From the NCBI RefSeq assembly GCF_013131805.1, contig NZ_JABJRC010000008.1, positions 372,001 through 436,000 of the forward strand: a stretch of DNA of 64,000 bases. Direction: 5' to 3'. Both the position numbers and the translations under genes were made by a program. Under the pieces are notes generated by a model. It ran no database searches. It was not told the origin of the DNA and worked only from the letters and a program-made list of their open reading frames with translations. The DNA is from Kribbella sandramycini. GTDB lineage: Bacteria; Actinomycetota; Actinomycetes; Propionibacteriales; Kribbellaceae. Shown here piece after piece: positions 40,378 to 59,895 of the stretch; position 1 is the stretch's first letter; each line of letters opens with the position of its first letter.

Positions 40378-41781
40378 TCAGCTTTTCGGGGTGAGGGGTA
40401 GGGCGAGGAGGGCGTTTTCGATGAGTTCGGGCATGGCGGGGTGGATCCAGTACTGGTTGCGGGCCATTTCGTAGGCGCCGAGGCCGAAGCTCATGGCTTG
40501 GATCAGGGGCTGGATGACGGTGGAGGCCTGGGGGCCGAGGATGTGGGCGCCGAGGAGTTGGCCGGTGTTCGGGTCGGCGAGGAGTTTGGCGAAGCCGGTG
40601 GTGTCCTCCATGGCCCAGCCGTAGGCGATGTCGGCGTACTTCTGGCGGCTGACGACGTAGTCGATGCCTTGTTCCTGCGCTTCGGCTTCGGTGAGGCCGA
40701 CGGCGGCGATCTGCGGGGAGCTGAAGACGGCGTGCGGGACGAAGCGGTGGTCGGACTTGATCCGGTTCTCCGGCTCGATCAGGTTGTGCTTGACGACCCG
40801 GGCCTCGTGGTTCGCGACGTGTTTGAGCTGGTGCGGCGAGGTGAGGTCGCCGAGCGCGTAGATGCCGTCGACGGCGGTCTGCTGGTACTCGTCGACGACC
40901 ACGCGGCCCTCGCGGTCGACCTCGACGCCGGTGGCCTGCGGGTTCAGCAGGTCGGCGTTCGGCGTCCGCCCGACGGCGACCAGCAGCTCGTCGACGACGA
41001 GCAGCTGCTTACCCTCGGGGTGCAGCATCATCAGCTCGATCGCGCCGTCCGGCCGCCGGGTCGCGCGGACGGTCTCGTGTTGCAGGCGGACGTCGTACTT
41101 ACCGCGGGCGATCTCGGTGAAGTGCTCGGCGATCTCGGCGTCCTCGCCGCGGAGCAGCGTCTTCGAGCGGGCGATCAGCGTGACCTCGACGCCGAACGAG
41201 GAGAACACGTGCGCGAACTCGGCGGCGACGAACCCGCTGCCGAGGATCGCGAGCCGGCGCGGCAGCTCGTCGAGCCGCATGATCGTGTCCGACGTGTGGA
41301 ACCCGGTCTCCTCCAGCCCCATGATCGGCGGGATCACCGGCCGGCTGCCCGCCGCCAGCACGAACCGGTCACCGGTCACGACGCTGGTCGCGCCGTCGTT
41401 CCCCTCGACGGTCAGCTCCTTGACGCCGGTGAAACGCCCGGTGCCGTCGTACACGGTCACGTTGGCGTTCTCCGGGTTGTGGTGCCGGTACTCCGAACCC
41501 GCGGCGGAGATCGGGTCGATCCGGCCGAAGATCCGATCCCGGACGTCGGCCCAGCGGACGCCGGTGAGCTCCTCGTCGACGCCGTACCGGGCGCTGCCGG
41601 CCGGGGTGGCGGCGACGTCCGCGGTGTGCACGAACATCTTGGTCGGGATACAGCCCTTGTTCAGGCAGGTCCCCCCGAAAGTGCCGCGCTCGACGATCGC
41701 GACCTTCCAGTCCGCGAACCGATGGTTCACGATCGAGTTGCCGGAGCCGGTACCGATGACGACGAGATCGTAATGGGTCAC
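40378..41781 (-). CDS. mtr: Mycothione reductase
   Basis: 467 residues with a GTG start. It is an FAD disulfide reductase: VVIGTGSGNSIV at the N-terminus, the redox pair in GGTCLNKGCIPTK near residue 37, the NAD(P)H motif LAILGSGFVAAEFAHVF, and the C-terminal catalytic YWIHPAMPELIENAL. The TGSGNS start and the length match actinobacterial mycothione reductase, which keeps mycothiol reduced in the cytosol. Glutathione reductase is ruled out by context, not by direct test. Confidence 0.9.
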   Translation of the reverse strand: MTHYDLVVIGTGSGNSIVNHRFADWKVAIVERGTFGGTCLNKGCIPTKMFVHTADVAATPAGSARYGVDEELTGVRWADVRDRIFGRIDPISAAGSEYRHHNPENANVTVYDGTGRFTGVKELTVEGNDGATSVVTGDRFVLAAGSRPVIPPIMGLEETGFHTSDTIMRLDELPRRLAILGSGFVAAEFAHVFSSFGVEVTLIARSKTLLRGEDAEIAEHFTEIARGKYDVRLQHETVRATRRPDGAIELMMLHPEGKQLLVVDELLVAVGRTPNADLLNPQATGVEVDREGRVVVDEYQQTAVDGIYALGDLTSPHQLKHVANHEARVVKHNLIEPENRIKSDHRFVPHAVFSSPQIAAVGLTEAEAQEQGIDYVVSRQKYADIAYGWAMEDTTGFAKLLADPNTGQLLGAHILGPQASTVIQPLIQAMSFGLGAYEMARNQYWIHPAMPELIENALLALPLTPKS

Positions 41782-41826
41782 ACCCCATTATGTGTCTGAC
41801 CCCAAGAGGGGGTTGGATGGTTACTC

Positions 41827-42453
41827 GTGGTGAGGCTGCAGACCGGTACCGGCGCGCTCGAGTGGGACGGCTCCGGCGCGCTCCGGATCGAGTACGCCGA
41901 AGCGCTGGCCGGCCTCGGTCCGCGGGTGCTCCCGATCGAGGCGCTGCGCGCGGTCGAGGTGTCGGCCATCGAGCTCACCCTGGAGCTGCGTGAGCATGCC
42001 GATCCGCTGCTGAGCGTGAGCGGCGGCTCGCTGGCGTCGATCTACCGATTCGAGGTTGCCGGGGCCGAGCGGCTGGCCTCCGAGCTCCGGATCGCCCGGG
42101 CGCGGCGCGGCGTCCCCGAGACTGCGGCGCCGGCCTGGCTGGTCGCGACCCCGCCGGCGGCCGACGCGTTACAGGGGAAGGACGCGACGGTCGCGGTCGC
42201 GAGCGGGCAGCTGATGTTCGCCTATCCGCGGTCGGCGTCACGGCGGAAGAAGACCGAGGGCAACCCCCGCTCGGTGCCGCTGACCGATATCACCGCCGTC
42301 TCGTGGGAGCCGGGGCTGTTCCGGATCGACACCGCCCGGACGCCGCTGGAGCGCCCGAAGCCGCGACACGACCCGGCGGCCCTGCGCGTACCGGCTCGCG
42401 GGTTCGACGCACTCTTCTTCGCGGCCCGGCTGCTGACCCGTATCCAGCCCTGA
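41827..42453 (+). CDS. DUF4429-like protein
   Basis: 208 residues. Two similar halves, each with a beta-rich segment ending in a Pro-Leu-x-x-Ile motif (GPRVLPIEALRAVEV and PRSVPLTDITAVSWEPG), fit the repeated PH-like DUF4429 arrangement. Function unknown. A GTG start is used. It converges with the giant synthetase gene, leaving 4 bp between stops. Confidence 0.6.
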   Translation: MVRLQTGTGALEWDGSGALRIEYAEALAGLGPRVLPIEALRAVEVSAIELTLELREHADPLLSVSGGSLASIYRFEVAGAERLASELRIARARRGVPETAAPAWLVATPPAADALQGKDATVAVASGQLMFAYPRSASRRKKTEGNPRSVPLTDITAVSWEPGLFRIDTARTPLERPKPRHDPAALRVPARGFDALFFAARLLTRIQP

Positions 42454-42457
42454 CCCA

Positions 42458-52528
<10,071 letters not shown>

Positions 52529-53798
52529 GATGCCTCCTCGGGAACAACCCACTCGACACGACCAGAAAGATCAGGACGCCGGTCACCGCGATCCCGTGCA
52601 GACCGGCGACGACCGGCAGTACGGGCAGGACGTCGAGCAGGCCGCCGGCGAGCAGCATCCCGCCCGCGAACGCCGAGTTCTCCACGCTCGCGGACAGGCC
52701 GAAGACCCGCGTCCGCTGCTCCTCGGGCCGGGCCTGCAAGGTGGACAGGTAGCCGATCTCGCTCACTCCGTCGGCGACCCCGGCCAGGAACGCGACCGCG
52801 ATCAGCCCCGCCGCGGGCAACCCGGTGAAGGCGAGCACGAAGCACACCGACATCGCGCAGGTCGCGAGGGCGAAGGCGCGGTGGTCAAGGCGCTTCAGGA
52901 CCCTGCTGACCAGCTGATGGGCGCTGACGCTGCCGATCGCCCAGGCGGTGAAGAACTGCGCGCTGACGGCGGCGGGGTTGTCCGGCGCGGTCAGGGTGGC
53001 GTAGATGGGGAGCGCGACGTTGTGCCCGGCCGAGGCGAGAGCGTCGACGCCGCGGACGGCGACCATCGCCAGGATCAGCCCCGGCAGGAGCTGCCACGGC
53101 CGGAGCCGATCCTTGGCCGGTTCGTCGCCCGGCGTCCGGACGGCGGTTCGTGGCGGCCAGACCACGAAACTCTGCAGGGCCGCCGAGATCAGGAAGGACG
53201 CGGCGTTCACGGCGAAGGCGAGGTCGTAGCCGCCGAGATCGATCACGAGCGCCGCCGTGCCGAATCCGAACACGCTGGCCAGCGAGCGGCCGGTCACCAC
53301 CCGGCCGTTGGCCCGGGCCCGTTGATCAACCCCGACCAGCTCCGGGATCGCGCTGCGCAACGCCACCACGAAGGTGGTGTTGCCGAAGCCGAGGACGAGC
53401 GCCACCGCGACCAGCGTGATCAGACTCGGCGCGAGGATCAGAACCAGCATCGCGGCCGCCTGCAGGAGGTCGAGCCCGACCAGCAGCGGCCGGCGCGGCA
53501 GCCGGAGCAGGACCCGGCCGGCGATCAGCCCGGCCAGGAAGCCGGAGCCGAGCCGGATCGCCATCACCGCACCCGTGACCCAGGTGCTTTGCGACCAGTG
53601 GAAGCTGAACAGACCGAGGGCAACCAAGTTCAGATAGTTGCCGTACGACGACGCGGTGTAGCCGCTCAGCAGAAGCCAGAAGGCGCGCGTCATTCCGCGT
53701 GCTCCCTCCTGCCTGGGCGGGGCGGTTACCCAGGTGGGCGACAGACTAGAAAGGTTCTGCCCAGGTCGCTACGCGTCGGCGTAATTCTTCGCCAACCT

Positions 53799-55112
53799 TC
53801 AGGCGACCCGCGGATCCTTGACCGGGCCGGTCTCGACGACGGCCTTCTCGGCCAGGAGCTCGGACTGCGGGAGGATGTCGAGTCGCGGGCGGGGCAGCAG
53901 GCGGGGGCGGATCGAGAGGCCGCGGCGGTGCGAGAAGTAGAGGACCGAGCCGATGGCGCCGAGCACGGTCAGGCCGCCGCCGACGATCAGCGAGTAGCGG
54001 GCGCCGAGCTCTTGGCCGACGAAGCCGATCAGCGGTGAGCCGATCGTCGTACCGCCCATCAGGACGGACATGTAGAGGGCCATCACCCGGCCGCGCATGG
54101 TCGGCTCGATGCTGAGCTGCATGGTCGCGTTGGCCGCGGTCAGCATGGTCAGCGAGGCCAGGCCGACGAACGGGAGCACGACGGCGAAGGTCAGGTACGA
54201 CGGCATCACGGCGCTGACCACCTCGAGCAGGCCGAACGCGATCGCGGCGCCGATCACCAGCCGGGCCCGGATCCGCACCCGGCGCGCGGCCAGCAGGGCG
54301 CCGGACAGCGAGCCGATCGCGAGGATCGAGCCCAGGATGCCGAACTCGCCCGCGCCCTTGTGGAAGACCTCGGTCGCCATCAGGGCCGAGGTGAGCTGGA
54401 AGTTCAGGCCGAACATCCCGGCGAAGGCGACGGTGACCAGGACCATCATCAGATCCGGACGGCGCCACAGGTAGCGCATGCCGTCCCGGATCATGCCCTT
54501 GTCGCGGCCCGCGACCTTCGGGGTGTGCAGCTCCGAGCGCCGCATCAGGCGCAGCGACAAGATGACGGCCGCGTAGCTGACGCCGTTCGCGATGATCACC
54601 GGACCGGTGCCGATCCAGTGGATCAGCAGACCGGCCAGGCCGGGGCCGATCAGGCGGGCGGCGTTGAACGACGCCGAGTTCAGGCCGACGGCGTTCGACA
54701 GGTCGTCGCGGCCGACCATCTCGACCACGAACGCCTGCCGGGCCGGCGCGTCGAACGCCGTACCGATCCCGAACAGGAAGGCGAGCGCGAAGACATGCCA
54801 CGGCTCGACCAGGCCGGTCACGGTGAGCGTGCCGAGCAGGAGGGCGGCGATGCCCATCCAGACCTGGGTGACCATCAGCAGTTTGCGCTTCGGGAACCGG
54901 TCGGCCACGAGGCCGGCGTACGGGCCGAGGAGGAGGGCAGGGGCGAACTGGAGACCGGTGACGATCCCCAGGGCCGTGCCGGAGTGGGTCAGCTCGAGGA
55001 CCAGCCAGTCCTGAGCGACGCGCTGCATCCAGGTGCCGACGTTCGAGACGATCGCGCCCGTGGCGTAGAGCCGGAAGTTGCGGACGCGGAAGGCCCGGAA
55101 CGTCGGGCTCAT
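53799..55112 (-). CDS. MFS transporter, EntS-like
   Basis: 437 residues with 10-12 helices and an MFS_3-like opening, NFRLYATGAIVSNVGTWMQR. The loop GLVADRFPKRKLLMV is the conserved MFS motif A between helices 2 and 3. Its start overlaps the marR stop (ATGA), so it is probably MarR-regulated. It exports an unknown compound and is separate from the PKS exporter. Confidence 0.88.
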   Translation of the reverse strand: MSPTFRAFRVRNFRLYATGAIVSNVGTWMQRVAQDWLVLELTHSGTALGIVTGLQFAPALLLGPYAGLVADRFPKRKLLMVTQVWMGIAALLLGTLTVTGLVEPWHVFALAFLFGIGTAFDAPARQAFVVEMVGRDDLSNAVGLNSASFNAARLIGPGLAGLLIHWIGTGPVIIANGVSYAAVILSLRLMRRSELHTPKVAGRDKGMIRDGMRYLWRRPDLMMVLVTVAFAGMFGLNFQLTSALMATEVFHKGAGEFGILGSILAIGSLSGALLAARRVRIRARLVIGAAIAFGLLEVVSAVMPSYLTFAVVLPFVGLASLTMLTAANATMQLSIEPTMRGRVMALYMSVLMGGTTIGSPLIGFVGQELGARYSLIVGGGLTVLGAIGSVLYFSHRRGLSIRPRLLPRPRLDILPQSELLAEKAVVETGPVKDPRVA

Positions 55113-55558
55113 CGGGCGGCCAGCCGTTCCAGTACCGGTGCTGCCTTACGCAGGATGTCACGCTCCTCGGGGGTCAGTTGTTTCAGCTTGGTCTGCAGCC
55201 ACTCGTCGCGGCGCCGGCGGTTCGCGAGGATCAGCTCGTCGGCCTTCGGTGTCAGCTCGACGGTGATCTGCCGCTTGTCGGACGGATGCGGACGCCGGAC
55301 CACCAGCCCGGACTCCTCCATCGTCGTCACGATCCGCGTCATCGAGGGCGGTTTCACCTGCTCGTGCGCGGCGAGCTCGCCGATCGTCATCAGCTCGTGT
55401 TTGGCCAGCGCGCCGAGCACGGAGAGCTGGTTCGCGGTCAGCTCGTGACCGGGCTCGCGCTGCCGGCGGATCTGCCGGGACAACCGCAGCGTCGACGACC
55501 GCAGCGCGCTCGCCAGCCCGACGTCGCTCTTCACCTGCTGTGCTACCACTTCCGGCAT
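55109..55558 (-). CDS. MarR-family transcriptional regulator
   Basis: 149 residues. The winged helix reads NQLSVLGALAKHELMTIGEL, AAHEQVKPPSMTRIVTTMEE and SGLVVRRPHPSDKRQITVEL. First gene in a two-gene unit with the MFS transporter. Direct repeats TTACCTT lie just upstream and are candidate autoregulatory sites. Confidence 0.92.
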   Translation of the reverse strand: MPEVVAQQVKSDVGLASALRSSTLRLSRQIRRQREPGHELTANQLSVLGALAKHELMTIGELAAHEQVKPPSMTRIVTTMEESGLVVRRPHPSDKRQITVELTPKADELILANRRRRDEWLQTKLKQLTPEERDILRKAAPVLERLAAR

Positions 55559-55562
55559 ATCG

Positions 55563-55582
55563 TTACCTTAACTCATTACCTT
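55563..55582. promoter_or_regulatory. TTACCTT direct repeats upstream of marR
   Basis: TTACCTT occurs at 55563-55569 and 55576-55582, 13 bp apart, immediately upstream of the MarR start codon. Possible MarR binding site; the symmetry is direct rather than inverted. Confidence 0.4.
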
Positions 55583-55640
55583 TGCTAACTAAAACGCCGG
55601 TCCACCAAGTGGTATTCCCGGTGGTCTAGAGTTCGGTGCC

Positions 55641-56744
55641 ATGGGGACGTCAGCTGAGCTCGCGCAGTACGAGCGGCAGTTCCGGCGGGCCGGGCTGCCA
55701 CTGTTCATCGAGGACTTCTCGCCGACGCACGACATCTTCAACCGGGCCGCGCCGCTGCTCACGCTGGTGTTCCTGACCGAGATGCTCGGCGCGACCTCAC
55801 TCAAGGACAAGGTGTGGCAGAACGTGCTGGCGGCCGGGCTGGCGCTACTCGTGCTGATCACTGCATTCGGCGTCCTGAACGTGGTCCGCAAGCGCCCGTT
55901 CTTCTCGTTCCCGAGCCGGTTCGGCCTGCCGGAGCTGGCGGTGTTCGTGTTCCTGCCGGCGCTGCTGCCGCTGGTCACCGAGAACCAGCTGAAGCAGTTC
56001 TTCGTCTTTGCCATCGGCAACTTGCTGCTCGTCGGCGCCGTGTACGTCGTCGTCGGCTACGGGCTGATCGCGACGACGTACTGGAGTCTGCGCCGGATCG
56101 CGGGCGAGCTGGCGAACTCGCTGACCAGCCTGGTCCGGGCGCTGCCGCTGCTGCTGGTCTTCTCGCTGGTGCTGTTCATCAACACCGAGATGTGGCAGGT
56201 CTTCTCCGGGATGCCGGTCGCGTTCATCGTGCTGTCGGTGCTCGCGTTCACCCTGCTGAGCACGTTGTTCCTGATGGTCCGGCTGCCGAAGGAGCTGGAT
56301 GCGATCGAGGACGACGTCAAGTCGGATCCGCCGCTGCGGCGGGTGCAGCGGCTGAACCTGAGCGTGAATCTGGTGATCCGGCAATGGGTTCAGGCGCTGG
56401 TGGTGAGCACCGGGGTCGGGCTGTTCTTCGTTGCCTTCGGCATGCTCGGGATCAGCGCCTCGATCTACGAGTCCTGGAGTATCCCGGTCGGCTCGTGGTC
56501 ACTGGAGCTGAAGTTTCTCGGTCACGAGATGCTGTTGAGCGCCAGCCTGGTGAAGGTTGCCATCGGCATCGCCAACTTCACCGGGCTGTACTACTCGATC
56601 GCCTTGCTGACCGACTCGTCGTACCGGGAGGAGTTCCTGGACAACGTCAGCGCCGAGCTGCGCTCACTGTTCGCAGCCCGGGCCGATTACCTCGTCCTGC
56701 GGGCTCAGGTGAGCCAGTCGGACAGCGGGCCGATCGCGAAGTAG
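55641..56744 (+). CDS. Integral membrane protein of unknown function
   Basis: 367 residues, about 6-8 transmembrane helices (VFLTEMLGATSLKDK, VLAAGLALLVLITAFGVLNV, VFVFLPALLPLV, LLLVFSLVLFINTEMW). A cytosolic loop with RLPKELDAIEDDVKSDPPLR splits the helices. I do not recognise a family. The 3' end overlaps the convergent purine permease by 40 bp. Confidence 0.75.
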   Translation: MGTSAELAQYERQFRRAGLPLFIEDFSPTHDIFNRAAPLLTLVFLTEMLGATSLKDKVWQNVLAAGLALLVLITAFGVLNVVRKRPFFSFPSRFGLPELAVFVFLPALLPLVTENQLKQFFVFAIGNLLLVGAVYVVVGYGLIATTYWSLRRIAGELANSLTSLVRALPLLLVFSLVLFINTEMWQVFSGMPVAFIVLSVLAFTLLSTLFLMVRLPKELDAIEDDVKSDPPLRRVQRLNLSVNLVIRQWVQALVVSTGVGLFFVAFGMLGISASIYESWSIPVGSWSLELKFLGHEMLLSASLVKVAIGIANFTGLYYSIALLTDSSYREEFLDNVSAELRSLFAARADYLVLRAQVSQSDSGPIAK

Positions 56745-58177
56745 ATCACGAACAGCGCCGACACGATCCACATCAGCGGGTGCACCTGCCGGGCCTTGCC
56801 GCGGACCGCCTTGAGGACGACGAACGAGACGAATCCGGCGCCGATCCCGGCCGTGATCGAGTACGTGAACGGCATCAGGATGATCGTCAGGAAGGCCGGG
56901 AACGCAACCTCGAGATCGTCGAAGTCGATCCCCTTCACCTGGGTCATCATCAGGAAGCCGACCAGGATCAGCGCGGGCGTCGCCGCCTCGTACGGGACGA
57001 GGGTGACCAGCGGCGCGACGACCATCGAGATCAGGAAGCAGACCCCGGTCACCACACTGGCCAGGCCGGTCCGGGCCCCCTCGCCGACACCTGAAGCGGA
57101 CTCGATGTACGAGGTGTTACTCGACACCGACGCCGCGCCGCCGGCCGCGGCCGCGACGCTGTCGACGATCAGGATGCGCTGCGAGTTCGGCGGGTTGCCG
57201 TCCTTGTCGAGCAGGTTCGCCTCGGCGCCGATCGCCGTCATCGTGCCCATCGTGTCGAAGAAGTCGGCCAGCATCAGCGTGAAGATCAGCAGCAGCGCGG
57301 AGATCACGCCGATCCGCTCGAACGAGCCGAACAGGTTGAACTCGCCGACCAGATCGAAATTCGGCGTGGTGAAGATCTGATCCGGGAGCGCGGGCACGCT
57401 CAGCCCCCAGCCGCTCGGGTTCTCCGGCGTCCGGCCGCCGATCTTGGCGATCGCCTCGACGATGATCGCGAGAATCGTGGCCGCGACGATCCCGATCAGG
57501 ATCGCGCCTTTGACCTTCCGCGCGTACAGCGTGATGATCAGGATCAGCCCGACCACGAACACCACCACCGGCCAGCCCCGAAGGTTGCCGCCGACACCCA
57601 GTTCGACCGGGGGCGCCCCGGGCGCGTCGGTCCGCCGTACGAACCCCGCGTCGACGACGCCGATGAACGCGATGAACAACCCGATGCCGACGCTGATCGC
57701 CACCTTCAGCTGCACCGGCACCGCCTCGAACACCGCTTTCCGGAACCCGGTCAGCACCAGGACCAAGATGATCAGGCCCTCGATCACCACCAGCCCCATC
57801 GCATCGGCCCACGTCATCTTGCTCGCCACACTGAACGCGATGAACGCGTTCAGCCCGAGCCCGGTCGCCAGCGCCAGCGGGAAGTTCGCCACCAGCCCCA
57901 TCAGAATCGTGACGATCCCCGCCACCAGCGCCGTCGTCACCGCCACCTTGGCGATCGCGGCCCCCGAGTCCAGCCCACCGCCGATGAACTGCCCGTCGCC
58001 GTCCTTGGCCGAGCCGATGATCAACGGGTTCAGCACCACGATGTACGCCATCGTGAAGAACGTGACCAGCCCACCGCGAATCTCCCGGCCGACCGTGGAG
58101 CCACGCTGACTGATCTTGAAGAACGAGTCGAAGGGATTCGATCCGGAGCGGGCCGTCGCGGCCTGGGACGAGCTCAT
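56705..58177 (-). CDS. NCS2/AzgA-family purine permease
   Basis: 490 residues, about 13 helices. AzgA features are RGGLVTFFTMAYIVVLNPLI, GLGLNAFIAFSVA, ADFFDTMGTMTAIGAEANLL and SNTSYIESASGVGEGARTGL. It imports adenine, guanine or hypoxanthine by proton symport. The gene stands alone. Confidence 0.93.
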   Translation of the reverse strand: MSSSQAATARSGSNPFDSFFKISQRGSTVGREIRGGLVTFFTMAYIVVLNPLIIGSAKDGDGQFIGGGLDSGAAIAKVAVTTALVAGIVTILMGLVANFPLALATGLGLNAFIAFSVASKMTWADAMGLVVIEGLIILVLVLTGFRKAVFEAVPVQLKVAISVGIGLFIAFIGVVDAGFVRRTDAPGAPPVELGVGGNLRGWPVVVFVVGLILIITLYARKVKGAILIGIVAATILAIIVEAIAKIGGRTPENPSGWGLSVPALPDQIFTTPNFDLVGEFNLFGSFERIGVISALLLIFTLMLADFFDTMGTMTAIGAEANLLDKDGNPPNSQRILIVDSVAAAAGGAASVSSNTSYIESASGVGEGARTGLASVVTGVCFLISMVVAPLVTLVPYEAATPALILVGFLMMTQVKGIDFDDLEVAFPAFLTIILMPFTYSITAGIGAGFVSFVVLKAVRGKARQVHPLMWIVSALFVIYFAIGPLSDWLT

Positions 58178-58257
58178 AACCGCATGGTCTCAGGTTCAGC
58201 CACCCCGTCGCGAGCACTATCCGCCAGTCGCTCGGACCGGCCGTCTATGGTGGACCC

Positions 58258-58563
58258 GTGACGGAGGAGCAGCCCGCGCCCAAGAAGCGCACCGACCCCA
58301 CCAGCCAACTCGCCCGCGGCGAGCTGGTCCACGCCGACGTCAAACCCCTCGACCTCTCCGGTATCCCCACCGTCGTCGTCGGCATCGCCACCTGGGCCGT
58401 GGCCTTCGTCATCCTCCTCATCTTCCGCCCCACCCTCGAACGCGACGGCCTCGAATGGTGGCTCTGGGTAGCCGCCGCCGGCTTCGCCCTCGGCTGGATC
58501 GGCCTCTGGTACTGCCACCGCCGCTGGACCAAAATCAAAGCCGGCCACCCCGTCCGCGACTAA
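58258..58563 (+). CDS. DUF2530 small membrane protein
   Basis: 101 residues with a GTG start. Two helices (IPTVVVGIATWAVAFVILLI and WWLWVAAAGFALGWIGLWYC) and a basic end match DUF2530. It is conserved in actinobacteria with unknown role. Confidence 0.7.
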   Translation: MTEEQPAPKKRTDPTSQLARGELVHADVKPLDLSGIPTVVVGIATWAVAFVILLIFRPTLERDGLEWWLWVAAAGFALGWIGLWYCHRRWTKIKAGHPVRD

Positions 58564-58732
58564 TCAGCCCCCGCGCGCCAACCCGGCTACCGCCTGCCGT
58601 TGGCTCACATTCGGGGACTTGGTCTCCGGTCGGAACGTGTGCGGTGCAGCGTGTTCGTGCAGGTGTCGGGCCAATCCCGATAGATCGGCCCGGCTGCTGC
58701 ACCACGGTCCATTCCTGCGCCGCCGTCCGCAG

Positions 58733-58867
58733 TCAGTTGTCCAGGCGACGAGCCCAGGCGGCGGTCAAGATCTCTCGCTGCAGACTGGGAGACTCTCAGA
58801 GCAGGATGAGCGTGCTGAGGCTTGCCAGGAGCTCGAACCGGTACGGGAAGTCCGCCGGCTCAGCCAC
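58733..58867 (-). pseudogene. Possible gene remnant with an internal stop
   Basis: The gap 58564-58875 has no intact gene. On the minus strand one frame reads EPADFPYRFELLASLSTLIL, then a TGA at 58796-58798, then ESPSLQREILTAAWARRLDN and a TGA. Composition looks coding, and both parts share one frame, as if a gene end was interrupted by one stop. It lies just downstream of the DUF3027 gene. No family recognised. Confidence 0.25.
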
Positions 58868-58875
58868 AGGTCGAA

Positions 58876-59841
58876 CTAGCTCTCGGCAGACTCGGCGCCG
58901 GCAGCGGACTCCGAAACGTCGGCCACGGCATCAGCCGGCCCAGCGTCCGACTCGGCGACGACAACCGGCTCGGTGGCCGTCAGGTCGGCGTCGGACTGGG
59001 GTTCGTCGGTGGCTTCGACCTCGGCCTGGACGGCGTCTGCATCGGCGGCCAGCTCGAGGGTGTCGTAGCCGGTGGTGTCGAAGGCGTGGTCGGCGACCGG
59101 GGGCTCGGTGATGTCGATGACGGCGTCGGAGTGGGCGCCGCAGCCGTAGTCGGAGGCGACGACGCGGCCTTCGCCGGGGGCCATCTCGTTGGCGCAGGCG
59201 CCGAAGGAGCGGCCGAGGCTGTCGCCGAGGCGGATCCAGTAGCCGCAGCCGACGCACTTGTACGGAACGGCCTGGGCGATCGCGGACGACGGGCCGAACT
59301 CACCGGCGTACCAGCGGTCGGCGGCCTCGTCGCGGCCGAACAGGGAGAGCACGCGCTCGCGACCGAGGCCGAGCTCCTCGACGATCTCGAGCGTTTCGTC
59401 ATCGGCGCCGGTGTCGTTGAACCCGGGCTCGAGCCGCGGGTCGTCGGCCGGGGTCGGGAACAGGTCGCCGGGGCGCAGGTCGCCGGGCTGGACGCGCTCG
59501 GACCACGGCACCCACTCGGGCGCGACGATCGCCTCGCCGCCGGGCAGCATGACGACCTCGTTGACGGTGACCGTCTTCGCGCGCGAGGCGCGGGTCAGCG
59601 TGACCGCCCAGCGCCAGCCGCGGTAGCCGGGGTGCGTCGAGGCGAAGTAGTGCGTGACGAGGCGCTCACCCTCGACCAGATGACCGAGGTACTCGCCGAT
59701 CTGCGCGGCGCCCGCTTCGTCGATCGCGGCCTCACGGGCAGCATCGATCGCGGCGACGCAGACCGCGTCGGCCTTGGCGCGCACAGGTTCCGGAGTCTTG
59801 ACGGGGGTCACGGTCGCCCATTCTCGCATGTCTCCGGTCAT
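58876..59841 (-). CDS. DUF3027 protein
   Basis: 321 residues. It has a conserved middle (WRWAVTLTRASRAKTVTVNE, EWVPWSERVQPGDLRPGDLF) and a Cys-rich zinc-binding segment: VPYKCVGCGYWIRLGDSLGR, FGACANEMAP and DYGCGAHSD. The C-terminus is a long acidic Ala/Asp/Glu tail. DUF3027 is conserved in actinobacteria with unknown function. The start may be 59841 or 59829; the latter has GGAG nearby. Divergent from an MFS gene. Confidence 0.82.
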   Translation of the reverse strand: MTGDMREWATVTPVKTPEPVRAKADAVCVAAIDAAREAAIDEAGAAQIGEYLGHLVEGERLVTHYFASTHPGYRGWRWAVTLTRASRAKTVTVNEVVMLPGGEAIVAPEWVPWSERVQPGDLRPGDLFPTPADDPRLEPGFNDTGADDETLEIVEELGLGRERVLSLFGRDEAADRWYAGEFGPSSAIAQAVPYKCVGCGYWIRLGDSLGRSFGACANEMAPGEGRVVASDYGCGAHSDAVIDITEPPVADHAFDTTGYDTLELAADADAVQAEVEATDEPQSDADLTATEPVVVAESDAGPADAVADVSESAAGAESAES

Positions 59842-59895
59842 CGTTCGAACGCGCCGTGACTGCGCTCTGTCCCCGGCACGAGGCAGGATGGAGAC

